From the NCBI RefSeq assembly GCF_004364865.1, contig NZ_SOAU01000001.1:4124001-4188000 (forward strand): DNA of 64,000 nucleotides. The letters run 5' to 3'. How positions within the stretch are numbered: the stretch's first letter is position 1; each line of letters begins with the position of its first letter. A program made the translations under genes and the position numbers. The DNA is from Ilumatobacter fluminis (lineage in GTDB: Bacteria > Actinomycetota > Acidimicrobiia > Acidimicrobiales > Ilumatobacteraceae). Of the stretch, positions 44,158 to 51,793 are shown in pieces. The notes beneath the pieces are model-generated. The model was not told where the DNA came from. It ran no database searches and worked only from the letters and a program-made list of their open reading frames with translations.

Positions 44158-44176
44158 GGTCGTGAAGCTCACGACC
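44158..44176 (-). terminator. Intrinsic terminator-like hairpin
   Basis: GGTCGTGA-AGC-TCACGACC is a perfect 8-bp stem 7 nt after the stop of the DJ-1-like gene. On the minus strand it is followed by CTCTTGATTCT, which is moderately T-rich. It ends the TetR-PhyH-amidase relic-DJ-1 unit. Confidence 0.6.
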
Positions 44177-44183
44177 GGCCCAC

Positions 44184-44789
44184 TCACGGCCGCATCCACT
44201 CGACCCAGCGCGACCGGGTGGCGAGTTCGTCGACGACCTGGAGTGCGGCGAGCGCACCCGACGCGGTCGCGACCCGACCCTCGTCGGCCGCAGCGGTTCT
44301 CCCACCGGTGACGATGGCGCCCAACGCGGCGAGGTCGGCATCGGCGAGCCAGTGCCCCGTCGCGTCACGTCCGTCGAGCCGACCGACCGACGCGAGGAGT
44401 AATGAGCCGGTCGAGATCGCGAGGATGCCCTTTGCGTCGAGCGCTGCCCGGGCGAGCCAGTCGCGGGAGGCGGCGTGGTCGATGACCTGCTTCCAGCCGA
44501 GCCCGCCGGGCACCACCAACACGTCGACGGGCGGCGCATCGTCGACCACGTGATCGACCTCGATCTCTCGTGACGGCTCGACGCCGTGCACCGAACCGGA
44601 GCCGGGAGCGATCGTCACGATGTCGGCGTCGAGCCGAGCTGTGAGGCGCTGCACCGGCTCGTCGATCTCGCTGCTCGACACGCCCCGATAGACGAACACG
44701 CCGACGATCCACCGACCACGCCCGGTCGCCCGACTGGCGATCGGCGGCAGCGACCCCGGAGCGAGCCGCTCCGCACGCTTCCCCCTCAT
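44184..44789 (-). CDS. DJ-1/PfpI-family protein lacking the usual cysteine
   Basis: A 201-residue protein with the GATase1-like DJ-1/PfpI fold, as in AraC-type regulators: VGVFVYRGVSSSEIDEPVQ, VDVLVVPGGLGW, and the elbow AISTGSLLLASVGRLDG followed by RDATGHW. The elbow normally has a nucleophilic Cys (V-C-T-G); here it reads Ser, so peptidase or glyoxalase chemistry is doubtful. No DNA-binding domain follows. It starts 25 bp after the break point of the amidase relic. A TACGCT box lies 5 nt before the ATG, so it may be transcribed on its own. Confidence 0.75.
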   Translation of the reverse strand: MRGKRAERLAPGSLPPIASRATGRGRWIVGVFVYRGVSSSEIDEPVQRLTARLDADIVTIAPGSGSVHGVEPSREIEVDHVVDDAPPVDVLVVPGGLGWKQVIDHAASRDWLARAALDAKGILAISTGSLLLASVGRLDGRDATGHWLADADLAALGAIVTGGRTAAADEGRVATASGALAALQVVDELATRSRWVEWMRP

Positions 44790-44814
44790 GGGACGAGCGT
44801 AACAACGGGGTCGG

Positions 44815-45360
44815 ATGAGCGATCGGGACCGCGCCGGCGGCGACGAGCGCGGCCGACCCACCCGACGAGCCGCCGGGCGAGTGCGCCGTGCTCCACGGGT
44901 TGCGCGTCGGCCCGAACAGCGAGCCTTCGGTCGTGGCGACGAGCCCCATCTCCGGTGCCGTCGTGGTGCCGAGGCTCACCAGTCCGGTGGACAGGAAGTG
45001 ATCGACCTCCGGTCCGTTCCGTTCGGCGGGCGTGTCGGGCACCGCACGCGACCCCCACCGGTTCGGTAGACCGGCGACGTTCGAGAGCCCCTTGACGAAG
45101 CTGGGCACACCACCGAACACCACGCCGGCGTTGCGCAGCGCCGTCTGCTGCCTCGCCCGGTCGGTGTCCCAGACGGCCACGGCGTTCAAAGCGCCGTTGA
45201 CGGCCTCGGCACGGGCGATCGCCGCGTCGACGAGTTCGGCGCTCGACACTTCACCGGCGTCGAGGCGCTCGACCAGCCGGACCGCGTCGTCGGTGCCGAG
45301 GGCGTCGTCGGTGAAGCCACTGATGCGATCCCCGACTCGCGAGGGAGACGTGTCGGTCAT
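44815..45360 (-). pseudogene. Truncated amidase (N-terminal 182 residues)
   Basis: The frame opens with an ATG overlapping the PhyH stop (ATGA) and reads as the first 182 residues of an amidase-signature enzyme: DAVRLVERLDAGEVSSAELV, the catalytic Lys in VPSFVKGLSNVAG, and the signature SPGGSSGGSAALVAAG ending at VPIAH. The next conserved block with the nucleophilic Ser (GGSIR-type) is missing; similarity stops at 44815, and the frame then runs meaninglessly through the DJ-1 gene. A full enzyme would be about 450-500 residues. It must be inactive as an amidase; deletion is the likely cause. Confidence 0.8.
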
Positions 45361-46256
45361 CGGGCACCGGTGGTTGCGTCGACAGGGTCGTAGAAGGTCG
45401 CGTCGTCGATCGAGGGCGTGTCGGACGCGCGGCTGCCGAAGAGCAGCTCGGGTGGGGCCAGCTCGACCCCTTCCCCGGGGTCGCCCGGGGTCGAGTAGAA
45501 CCCGAGCACCGGACCGCCGAGCGAGTACCCCATCAGCGAACGCAACTCGGCCGGGAGTTCGGCTGCGATGTGGGGCGGGCACGACAAGTACTGGTTCTCC
45601 TCCTGACGCAACCAGTTGAGCGTGTAGTGCAGCAGGACGCCGACCCGCTCGTCGGCGGTGTCGTTCCGGCCACCGCCGTGCAGCACGGTGCCGTTGTAGA
45701 GCAGGACCGAGCCAGGTTCCATCTCGGCGTAGCGGATCTCGTCGTCGGTCGGATGGCGGTCCTTGTCCCAGGTGTGGGAGCCGGGGACGAATCGGGTGGC
45801 GCCGTTCTCCTCGGTGAACTCGGTGAGCGCCCAGATGGTCGAGAACTGGGTCTCGACCGACCGGTTGAGCGCCGGACCCCACACCCCACGGTCGCGGTGG
45901 ATCTGCTGCGCTCCCTCGCCTCGGCCGATCGCGACGGCCTGGGTGAAATGGAGTTGGTGGCTGTCGCAATAGGGCGCCAGGTACTGCGACGACGATGCGG
46001 TGATCAGCGGGTGCATCGCGAGTTCGCGGCACGTCACCGAGCGCGCCATCAGTGCGCCGATCCGCTTCGTGCGGTAGCCGGCGAACTGGTTGCGTCCGAC
46101 CTCGCACGCGTCGAGGTAGGGACGCAGTTCGGTCTCGAGGCGCTCGAGGGTGTCCGACGACAACAGTCGGTCGACGATCACGCCGCCGTGCTCGTCGATC
46201 GCCTCACAGATCGAGTCCGGGTCGGTCGAGGCGGGGAGGTGGACGATGTCGCTCAC
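45357..46256 (-). CDS. Phytanoyl-CoA dioxygenase (PhyH) family protein
   Basis: A 299-residue Fe(II)/2-oxoglutarate oxygenase of the PhyH family. The iron triad is His120 and Asp122 in QIHRDRG and the distal His in TVLHGGGRN; the Arg for 2-oxoglutarate lies in DERVGVLLHY. PSGH-like ATRFVPGSHTWDKDR is typical. The substrate is unknown; the family hydroxylates acyl-CoAs and many small molecules. The GTG start overlaps the TetR stop (GTGA) and the stop overlaps the amidase start (ATGA), so TetR, PhyH and amidase formed one coupled operon. Confidence 0.88.
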   Translation of the reverse strand: MSDIVHLPASTDPDSICEAIDEHGGVIVDRLLSSDTLERLETELRPYLDACEVGRNQFAGYRTKRIGALMARSVTCRELAMHPLITASSSQYLAPYCDSHQLHFTQAVAIGRGEGAQQIHRDRGVWGPALNRSVETQFSTIWALTEFTEENGATRFVPGSHTWDKDRHPTDDEIRYAEMEPGSVLLYNGTVLHGGGRNDTADERVGVLLHYTLNWLRQEENQYLSCPPHIAAELPAELRSLMGYSLGGPVLGFYSTPGDPGEGVELAPPELLFGSRASDTPSIDDATFYDPVDATTGAR

Positions 46257-46831
46257 GCGGACACTCCTTGGTCGATCGGGGCGAGGATGGGCTCGAGGAA
46301 GGCGCGCATGGTGCGGACCTGACGGTCGTCGGGCCAGAGATCGGGGGCGACGGTGGCGCAGAGTCCGATGCCGTCGACCGCGGCGACGATCGCTCCGGCG
46401 GCGTCCTGCGGCTCGGGGTGACCGAGGTCGGCGAGGTACCGGGCGATCCGGTCCTCGATCGTGCGGTAGAAGCGGCGGTAGGCGTCCATCAGCTTCGGCG
46501 ACGACGGCGCGGCCCCGCAGTAGGCCAACCAGACGCGCCAGACGCGACGCACCTCGTCGGTCGTGGGCAGGTACAGGCCGACCCCGCCACCGAAGAAGGT
46601 CATGGCGAGACGCGAATCGCCGGCGGACATCTTGGCGGCGACGTAGTCGAGCGTTGCGACGAGCAGGTCGGACTTGTCGCGGAAGTAGTAGCCGAGCGCG
46701 CCGGTCGTCACGCCGGCCGATGCCGCGATGTCGGTCAGCTTGACGTGGTCGAGGCCGTACTCGGCGATCGCGTCGACGGCTGCCTCGAGCAGTTCGGCTC
46801 GTCGCTGATCGTGATCCACACGTCGGGGCAT
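46253..46831 (-). CDS. TetR-family regulator
   Basis: A 192-residue regulator. The N-terminal HTH is RRAELLEAAVDAIAEYG followed by VKLTDIAASAGVTTGALGYYFRDK; the rest is the ligand-binding helical domain, with IVAAVDGIGLCA as in BetI/AcrR-like proteins. It heads the PhyH operon, and a 22-bp palindrome lies 4 nt before its start, between it and the divergent monooxygenase. It most likely represses both. A TATGAT box 8 nt before the ATG suggests a leaderless message. Confidence 0.88.
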   Translation of the reverse strand: MPRRVDHDQRRAELLEAAVDAIAEYGLDHVKLTDIAASAGVTTGALGYYFRDKSDLLVATLDYVAAKMSAGDSRLAMTFFGGGVGLYLPTTDEVRRVWRVWLAYCGAAPSSPKLMDAYRRFYRTIEDRIARYLADLGHPEPQDAAGAIVAAVDGIGLCATVAPDLWPDDRQVRTMRAFLEPILAPIDQGVSA

Positions 46832-46835
46832 GTCG

Positions 46836-46857
46836 TTACATCATAGTGATGATGTAA
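46836..46857. promoter_or_regulatory. TetR operator, 22-bp palindrome
   Basis: TTACATCAT-AGTG-ATGATGTAA has perfect 9-bp arms. It overlaps the predicted -10 box (TATGAT, 46840-46845 on the minus strand) of the TetR gene and lies 60 nt before the monooxygenase start, so binding would block both directions. Confidence 0.75.
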
Positions 46858-46904
46858 AAGGGTGCAAGGGGCGGCCTGCCTCGCTGCCGACGGCGACCTC
46901 TCAA

Positions 46905-46910
46905 TACGGT
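46905..46910 (+). promoter_or_regulatory. -10 box of a leaderless monooxygenase transcript
   Basis: TACGGT ends 7 nt before the ATG at 46918. The in-frame GTG at 46909 lies inside the box, which argues for the ATG. Confidence 0.55.
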
Positions 46911-46917
46911 GAGCCAC

Positions 46918-48555
46918 ATGGGGGATGAGCGACGTGAGTTCGACGTGATCGTGATCGGCGCCGGGGTGTCGGGGATCTACCAGATCAACCGACTCGTCGA
47001 CGCCGGGTTCGACGCCGTGGTGCTCGAGGCCGACGATGACGTCGGCGGCACGTGGTACCGCAATCGCTACCCCGGCTGCCGATTCGACTCCGAGAGCTAC
47101 ACCTACGGCTACTCGTTCTCGAAGGAGCTGCTCGACGAGTGGCACTGGAAGGAACGGTTCTCGCCCCAGCCCGAGAACCTGCGCTACCTCGAGTACGTGG
47201 TCGACAAGTTCGACCTGCGCCGCCACATGCGGTTCGGGTGCCGCGTCGAACGGATGCAGTGGCACGACGACGAGCGCCGTTGGCACGTTTCGCTCACCAA
47301 CGGCGACGAGTACGTCGCCCGATTCGTCGTGGCGAGCGTCGGCCCGATCTCGCGGCCGATCATCCCCGACTTCGAGGGCAAGGACGACTTCGAGGGTGCG
47401 GCGTTCCACACCTACGACTGGCCGAAGGAGCCGGTCGAGCTGGCCGGCAAGCGGGTCGGGGTGATCGGCACCGGAGCGACCGGCATCCAGGTCATCGCCG
47501 CGATCGCACCGGAGGTCGCCGAACTGACCGTGTTCCAGCGGCGCCCCAACTGGAGTTCGCCGCTCAACAACTCCGAGATCTCCGACGAGGAGATGGCCGA
47601 CATCCGCTCGCGCTACGACAAGATCTTCGCGGCGTGCGCCGCGTCGAACGGCGGCTTCGTCCACACACCGATCTGGGGCTTCTGGGACAAGACCCCGGAA
47701 GAACGCCGGGCGATCTGGGACGACCTCTACACGCAACCGGGCTTCGCGATCCTGGCCGCCAACTTCGGTGAGATCTTCCTCGACGAGGACGCCAACAGGG
47801 AGGTGTCCGAGTACATCGCCGACCGCATCCGCCAGCGGGTCGACGACCCGGCGGTCGCCGAGAAGCTGATCCCGACCGATCACGGCTTCGGGCTGCAGCG
47901 GCTCCCGCTCGAGACGAACTACTTCGAGACCTACAACCGCGACAACGTCCAACTGGTCGACGTGTCGGAGCACCCGATCGAACGCATCACGGCGACCGGC
48001 ATCCAGACGACGGCCGGCCACCACGAACTCGACATCATCGTGTACGCGACCGGCTTCGACGTGATGACGGGGTCGTTCGACCGGATCGACATCCGCGGGG
48101 TCGACGGCCTCGCACTGAAGGACAAGTGGGCAGACGTGACCACCACGTACTACGGCCTGCTCTCGGCCGGGTTCCCGAACCTCCTCATGGTGGCGGGGCC
48201 GCAGAGCGTGTCCGGCTCGACGAACTTCCCGCGAGCCATCGAGAAGGGCGCCGACTGGATCACGGGGCTGCTCGAGCACGCCAGGGAAACCGGCATCGAC
48301 CGCATCGAGGCGAGATCCGAGCCCGAACAGGAGTGGCTCGACGAGGTCGTGACGGCACACGAACGGCTGCTGTTCCGCCGCAGCAAGGGTTGGTTCACCG
48401 GCTACAACCCGAACCTCCCCGGCCGTGGCGAAGGCACCGTGCGCTACCACGCCTACTTCGGCGGCGCCCACCGCTACGCCAAGAAGATCGACGACCTCGC
48501 CGAAGCCGGCTACCCCGGCCTCGACCTGTCGCCGAGTCGCGTTCCGCAGCTCTAG
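46918..48555 (+). CDS. Baeyer-Villiger-type flavin monooxygenase
   Basis: A 545-residue FAD/NADPH monooxygenase. GAGVSG near the N-terminus binds FAD, the type I BVMO fingerprint FEGAAFHTYDWP is exact in form (FxGxxxHxxxWP), and GVIGTGATGIQ binds NADPH. Other family stretches are DVGGTWYRNRYPGCRFD and VYATGFDVMTG. It turns ketones into esters or lactones with O2. Divergent from the TetR-PhyH operon and sharing its operator, so the two oxygenases may serve one pathway. It converges on the 2OG oxygenase, with two repeat elements between. Confidence 0.93.
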   Translation: MGDERREFDVIVIGAGVSGIYQINRLVDAGFDAVVLEADDDVGGTWYRNRYPGCRFDSESYTYGYSFSKELLDEWHWKERFSPQPENLRYLEYVVDKFDLRRHMRFGCRVERMQWHDDERRWHVSLTNGDEYVARFVVASVGPISRPIIPDFEGKDDFEGAAFHTYDWPKEPVELAGKRVGVIGTGATGIQVIAAIAPEVAELTVFQRRPNWSSPLNNSEISDEEMADIRSRYDKIFAACAASNGGFVHTPIWGFWDKTPEERRAIWDDLYTQPGFAILAANFGEIFLDEDANREVSEYIADRIRQRVDDPAVAEKLIPTDHGFGLQRLPLETNYFETYNRDNVQLVDVSEHPIERITATGIQTTAGHHELDIIVYATGFDVMTGSFDRIDIRGVDGLALKDKWADVTTTYYGLLSAGFPNLLMVAGPQSVSGSTNFPRAIEKGADWITGLLEHARETGIDRIEARSEPEQEWLDEVVTAHERLLFRRSKGWFTGYNPNLPGRGEGTVRYHAYFGGAHRYAKKIDDLAEAGYPGLDLSPSRVPQL

Positions 48556-48570
48556 CCGACGGAACGAACC

Positions 48571-48630
48571 CGGGTCGGGTGTCGCAGGGAACGGCGACGG
48601 AGTCGACGTTTCCGGAGATCACCCGACTCC
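48571..48630. repeat. 60-bp inverted-repeat element, copy B (inverted)
   Basis: Starts CGGGTCGGGTG and ends CACCCGACTCC. Read on the minus strand it matches copy A over the whole 60 bp, including the core GTCGACTCCGTCGCCGT. It lies 15 bp after the monooxygenase stop. Confidence 0.8.
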
Positions 48631-48658
48631 GGCGACGACGACGCGCCACCTGATCACT

Positions 48659-48720
48659 GGGTCGGGCGATCTCCCGAAACGCCTCGGCTGCGCCTCGCCG
48701 TTCCGTACGACACCCGACCC
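48659..48720. repeat. 62-bp inverted-repeat element, copy C
   Basis: Starts GGGTCGGGCGATCTCCCG and ends TACGACACCCGACCC, in the same orientation as copy A, with a different middle (GCCTCGGCTGCGCCTCG). It lies 28 bp after copy B and 12 bp before the end of the 2OG oxygenase gene. Confidence 0.75.
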
Positions 48721-48732
48721 AGCGGTGGCCCG

Positions 48733-49776
48733 TCAGCCGTAGTGGAGGCGGACGTTGTCGGGGTAGCTGCGGGCGAAATAGTTCCAGAGCTGCTCGCCGT
48801 AGCGATCGGGATGATGCGGGCTCGACATGTCGGCGGCCCCCGCATCGACCTCGTCCGGTTGCACCATGAACCCGGCGGCGGCGTGGCGCGGGCTGGCAGC
48901 CACCGCATCGGCGAAGCGCTGCTCGAGCGGGAGCGCGACGAGTGGCATGTCGAGCGACGGGCCGTGGAAGTAGGCGATCGACCGTCGCGCCGTCGGCGTC
49001 GCGACGCGGTGCGGCGTCGCGACGAAGTAGTTGCCGGTCATCTTCTGGAACACCTCGCCGAGGTTGATGACCAACCCGTCGTCGACGTTCGGGACAGCGA
49101 TCCACTCACCGGCGGCGTTCTGCACCTCGAGACCGGGCGTGCCGCCGGTGGCGAGGACCGTCAGGAAGCCGGCGTCGTGGTGGGCGTTCACGCCGAACTG
49201 GCCTGCCGGCGTCGGCGGATAGTTGATGACCTTGCACAGCGACATGCACTCGTCCCCGAACGCTCGCCGCAGGTGATCCTCGTCGAGGCCGAGTCCCAGC
49301 GACAAGAGCCCCATCACCCGGTCGGCGAGCTCCGCTGCCGCGTAGATCCAGCGCTGCACCGCAGCCGCGAAGCCCGGCGCGAGGTCGTCGGACGGCCACT
49401 GGTTGGGTCCGAGGAGGCGGAGGTACGGCGGCTCGACATCGACGTCGCGAGCCGGGTGCTCGGTCCAGAAGTCGAGCTGCTCGCGGATGTCGGGGCGGTT
49501 GTTCGTGCGCTCGACGCCGGTCGCCTCCCAACCCCGGAAGTGCCGCGATCGTCGCTTGTCGACGGCCTCCTTCTGTTCGAGCGGGAGTTCGAAGAAGCGG
49601 CGGGCGGCGGCGAACGCCTCGTCGGTGATCTCGGTCGGCACGCCGTGCCCGGTCACGACGGCGAAGCCGACCTCGTGGTACACGGTCGCCAGGTACTCCC
49701 CCAATCCGCCCGCGCCGAGGCGGGCCGCTTCGGCGGCCAGGTCGATCACCGGTACATCGGAGAACTCTGCGGTCAC
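48733..49776 (-). CDS. 2OG-Fe(II) oxygenase (isopenicillin N synthase-like)
   Basis: A 347-residue plant-type/IPNS-like dioxygenase. The N-terminal DIOX_N region (VPVIDLAAEAARLG, GFAVVTGHGVP) is followed by the iron site HHDAGFLTVLA (His-x-Asp), the distal His in ATPHRVATP and the 2-oxoglutarate Arg-x-Ser in ARRSIAYF. Such enzymes hydroxylate, desaturate or close rings. The GTG at 49776 is chosen because GGAGGTGA lies 5 nt before it. It follows the AztD-like gene after a hairpin. Confidence 0.88.
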   Translation of the reverse strand: MTAEFSDVPVIDLAAEAARLGAGGLGEYLATVYHEVGFAVVTGHGVPTEITDEAFAAARRFFELPLEQKEAVDKRRSRHFRGWEATGVERTNNRPDIREQLDFWTEHPARDVDVEPPYLRLLGPNQWPSDDLAPGFAAAVQRWIYAAAELADRVMGLLSLGLGLDEDHLRRAFGDECMSLCKVINYPPTPAGQFGVNAHHDAGFLTVLATGGTPGLEVQNAAGEWIAVPNVDDGLVINLGEVFQKMTGNYFVATPHRVATPTARRSIAYFHGPSLDMPLVALPLEQRFADAVAASPRHAAAGFMVQPDEVDAGAADMSSPHHPDRYGEQLWNYFARSYPDNVRLHYG

Positions 49777-49823
49777 GTCATCACCTCCGGGTGTCGAGGG
49801 GCACCCGGAGGTGACGCTATCGA

Positions 49824-49858
49824 CCGGATGCCGCCCGGTCGGATCGGGCGGCATCCGG
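49824..49858 (-). terminator. Strong hairpin after the AztD-like gene
   Basis: CCGGATGCCGCCC-N9-GGGCGGCATCCGG is a perfect 13-bp stem, lying 17 nt after the AztD-like stop and before the 2OG oxygenase. No U-tract follows, but the stem strength suggests termination or mRNA end protection. Confidence 0.65.
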
Positions 49859-49875
49859 ACGTTCGTCGTGGCGGG

Positions 49876-51336
49876 TCAGCCGGCCAGCACGACGCCGGCC
49901 GGCGCGCCGCCGACGTCGAAACGACCGAGCTCGGCGAGGCTCGAATCGAGCTCGACGATGCCGCCGTTCACGGGATCGGTGACGAAGATGTGGCCCTCGA
50001 CCACGGCGAGCTGCGGGATCGGTGCAGCACCGTGGCCCTCGGGCAACTCGAACGCGTCGACGACCGGGGTCGACGCCGTGATGGTTCCGGTGGCCGGATC
50101 GATCAGGTGCACCTGCCCGTCGATGGTCAGGACGACGACCGAGGCACCGTCCGGTGCGAGCGCGAAGCCGCGCATGTCCACCGGCAGCTCGATCGCCGTC
50201 GCCACGCCGCCCTCGAGATCGATCACGGCGAGGGCGCCGCTGCCGAGGTTGCCGACGAGGATCTCACCGGACGCGGCGAGGGTGCCGGTGCGGGCGTCGT
50301 CTGCCGAGCCCTCCGGTCGGGCGATCGCGCGCGCGTCCCAGTGGTCGTCGTGCGGCTCGAGGATCAGGACGCCGTCGGCGCACCCGAACGCGACGAACGC
50401 TTCGGTTGCCGCCTCGCCGTGGAGACCGGGGCAATCGGGGAAGCGTTGGAGCTCCTCGCCGGTCTCGAGGTCGACGACGGCGACGCCGTCCGGCAGTGAC
50501 TCGCCCTCGACCGGTGTCGTGAGCACGACGACGCCGTACTCGGCCAGCGCGACCGCGACACCGTGATGGGCGGCGCCGCTGTCGAGCGTCGCGACGACGG
50601 CGTCGTCGTACGACAGGGCCGTCTGGTCGAGCACCATCACGCTGCCGTCGCCGTCGTTGAACACGGCGAGGAGGTCGCCGTGTCCGACCACGTGGGTGGG
50701 ATCATCGACGTCGAAACCCATGTCGGTCAGGGTCGGCGTGGCGACGAAGGAGTGGAAGTGGTCGCCGTGCGGCTCGGTCCACGTGCCGGGGTCGACCACC
50801 TCGAGCCGGTCGTCGGCACGAGCCGCCGCGAGCGTGTACCGGCCGGCGTCGGACACCGCGACGGTGCCGGGCATGTCGAGGGTGGCGATCACCTCGCCGT
50901 CGCTGTAGCGCACGACGCGGACCACCGGCTCGACGGCATCGGCCACGACCAGCCGCAGCTCGGGCTCGGCCACCTCGACGGCGTCGTCGTCATGATCGTG
51001 GTCGTCCTCGTCATGATCGTGGTCCTCGTCGCCGTGATCGTGGTCGTCCTCCTCGTGATCGTGGTCGTCATGATCGTGGTCGTCATGATCGTGATCGTGG
51101 TCGTCATGGCCGTGGTCGTCGTCGTCATCGTCCTCGGCGATGGTGGTCGGCGGCGCCGTCGTCTCGGGCGGGCCGGTCGTGGGCGGCGTCGTCGTCTCCG
51201 GTGTCGTCTCGGCGGGAGCGGCGGTCGCGGCCGCCGGTTCGTCGCTCGAGTCGTCGCTGTCACCGCAGGCGGCGAGGACGACAGCGCAAACGGCCGCAGC
51301 CGCCAGCAGTCGGGGAGGTCGGGTGGATCGTGTCAT
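49876..51336 (-). CDS. aztD: Zinc metallochaperone AztD-like lipoprotein
   Basis: A 486-residue lipoprotein: the signal ends LAA-Cys24, then a linker, then a very His/Asp-rich stretch (about residues 73-121, many HDHDHDD units), then a beta-propeller (blades such as VAVSDAGRYTLAAARAD and DLLAVFNDGDGSVMVLDQ). This matches AztD, the extracytoplasmic zinc chaperone that hands Zn2+ to the AztABC importer. A Zur-like box sits in its promoter, which supports a zinc role. No AztABC genes are adjacent, so it may serve an importer elsewhere. The start at 51336 lies 8 nt after a TACGGT box. Confidence 0.82.
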   Translation of the reverse strand: MTRSTRPPRLLAAAAVCAVVLAACGDSDDSSDEPAAATAAPAETTPETTTPPTTGPPETTAPPTTIAEDDDDDDHGHDDHDHDHDDHDHDDHDHEEDDHDHGDEDHDHDEDDHDHDDDAVEVAEPELRLVVADAVEPVVRVVRYSDGEVIATLDMPGTVAVSDAGRYTLAAARADDRLEVVDPGTWTEPHGDHFHSFVATPTLTDMGFDVDDPTHVVGHGDLLAVFNDGDGSVMVLDQTALSYDDAVVATLDSGAAHHGVAVALAEYGVVVLTTPVEGESLPDGVAVVDLETGEELQRFPDCPGLHGEAATEAFVAFGCADGVLILEPHDDHWDARAIARPEGSADDARTGTLAASGEILVGNLGSGALAVIDLEGGVATAIELPVDMRGFALAPDGASVVVLTIDGQVHLIDPATGTITASTPVVDAFELPEGHGAAPIPQLAVVEGHIFVTDPVNGGIVELDSSLAELGRFDVGGAPAGVVLAG

Positions 51337-51344
51337 GACCAGCC

Positions 51345-51366
51345 ACCGTACTGAGAACGATTCTCA
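51345..51366 (-). promoter_or_regulatory. Zur box overlapping a promoter
   Basis: TGAGAA-CGA-TTCTCA (51352-51366) is a perfect 15-bp palindrome and matches the actinobacterial Zur consensus TGAAAATCATTTTCA at 11 of 15 positions. The -10 box TACGGT (51345-51350, minus strand) lies directly beside it and a TTGCTA -35-like box at 51368-51373 on the other side, so a bound Zur would block the promoter. Confidence 0.7.
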
Positions 51367-51394
51367 TTAGCAACACACACGAGACGCCTTTGCG

Positions 51395-51440
51395 TTCTCG
51401 GCGGCTCACGTCCGGGAAACCGCACCACAGCCACCGAGAA
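51395..51440. repeat. 46-bp inverted-repeat unit 1 of 4
   Basis: Starts TTCTCGGCGGCT and ends AGCCACCGAGAA, one mismatch from a perfect 12-bp inverted repeat. It is followed by a 25-bp spacer (51441-51465) that recurs after unit 3 with one base changed. Confidence 0.85.
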
Positions 51441-51465
51441 CCCAACCGCCAGGTCGACCCCCACC

Positions 51466-51511
51466 TTCTCGGCGGCTCACGTCCGGAAAACCGCACCACA
51501 GCCACCGAGAA
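51466..51511. repeat. 46-bp inverted-repeat unit 2 of 4
   Basis: Nearly identical to unit 1. It is followed by a short spacer of 10 bp, so the array is not evenly spaced. Confidence 0.85.
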
Positions 51512-51521
51512 CCACAACCAC

Positions 51522-51567
51522 TTCTCGGCGGCTCACATCCGGGAAGCCGCACCACAGCCACCGAGAA
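51522..51567. repeat. 46-bp inverted-repeat unit 3 of 4
   Basis: Two changes from unit 1 (ACATCC and AAGCC). Unit 3 plus its 25-bp spacer repeats unit 1 plus its spacer, so a 71-bp block was probably duplicated. Confidence 0.85.
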
Positions 51568-51592
51568 CCCAACCGCCGGGTCGACCCCCACC

Positions 51593-51638
51593 TTCTCGGC
51601 GGCTCACGTCCGGGAAACCGGACGGCAGCCGCCGAGAA
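51593..51638. repeat. 46-bp inverted-repeat unit 4 of 4
   Basis: The right half is diverged (GGACGGCAGCCGCCGAGAA), which makes its terminal 12-bp inverted repeat perfect. The 427-bp region from 51367 to 51793 holds this array and then the selenoprotein leader; no other gene is evident in it. Confidence 0.8.
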
Positions 51639-51793
51639 CCGGGCGACCGGGCCGGGGCCGCTGGGCCGGTGAGGCGGGCGGACCGGTCCGATCGGGAGCG
51701 GTGGAGGCGCCGGCGGTACGGTCGCAGCGAACGACCGGCCGACCGAGAGGACCCACCCGTGCCGACCACGACCATCGACGGAGCAGCGGACTG

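Noticed and set aside
51395-51638. CRISPR array
   Set aside because: The four repeats are 46 bp and regular, but spacers are 25, 10 and 25 bp, and the two longer ones are nearly identical. There are no cas genes.
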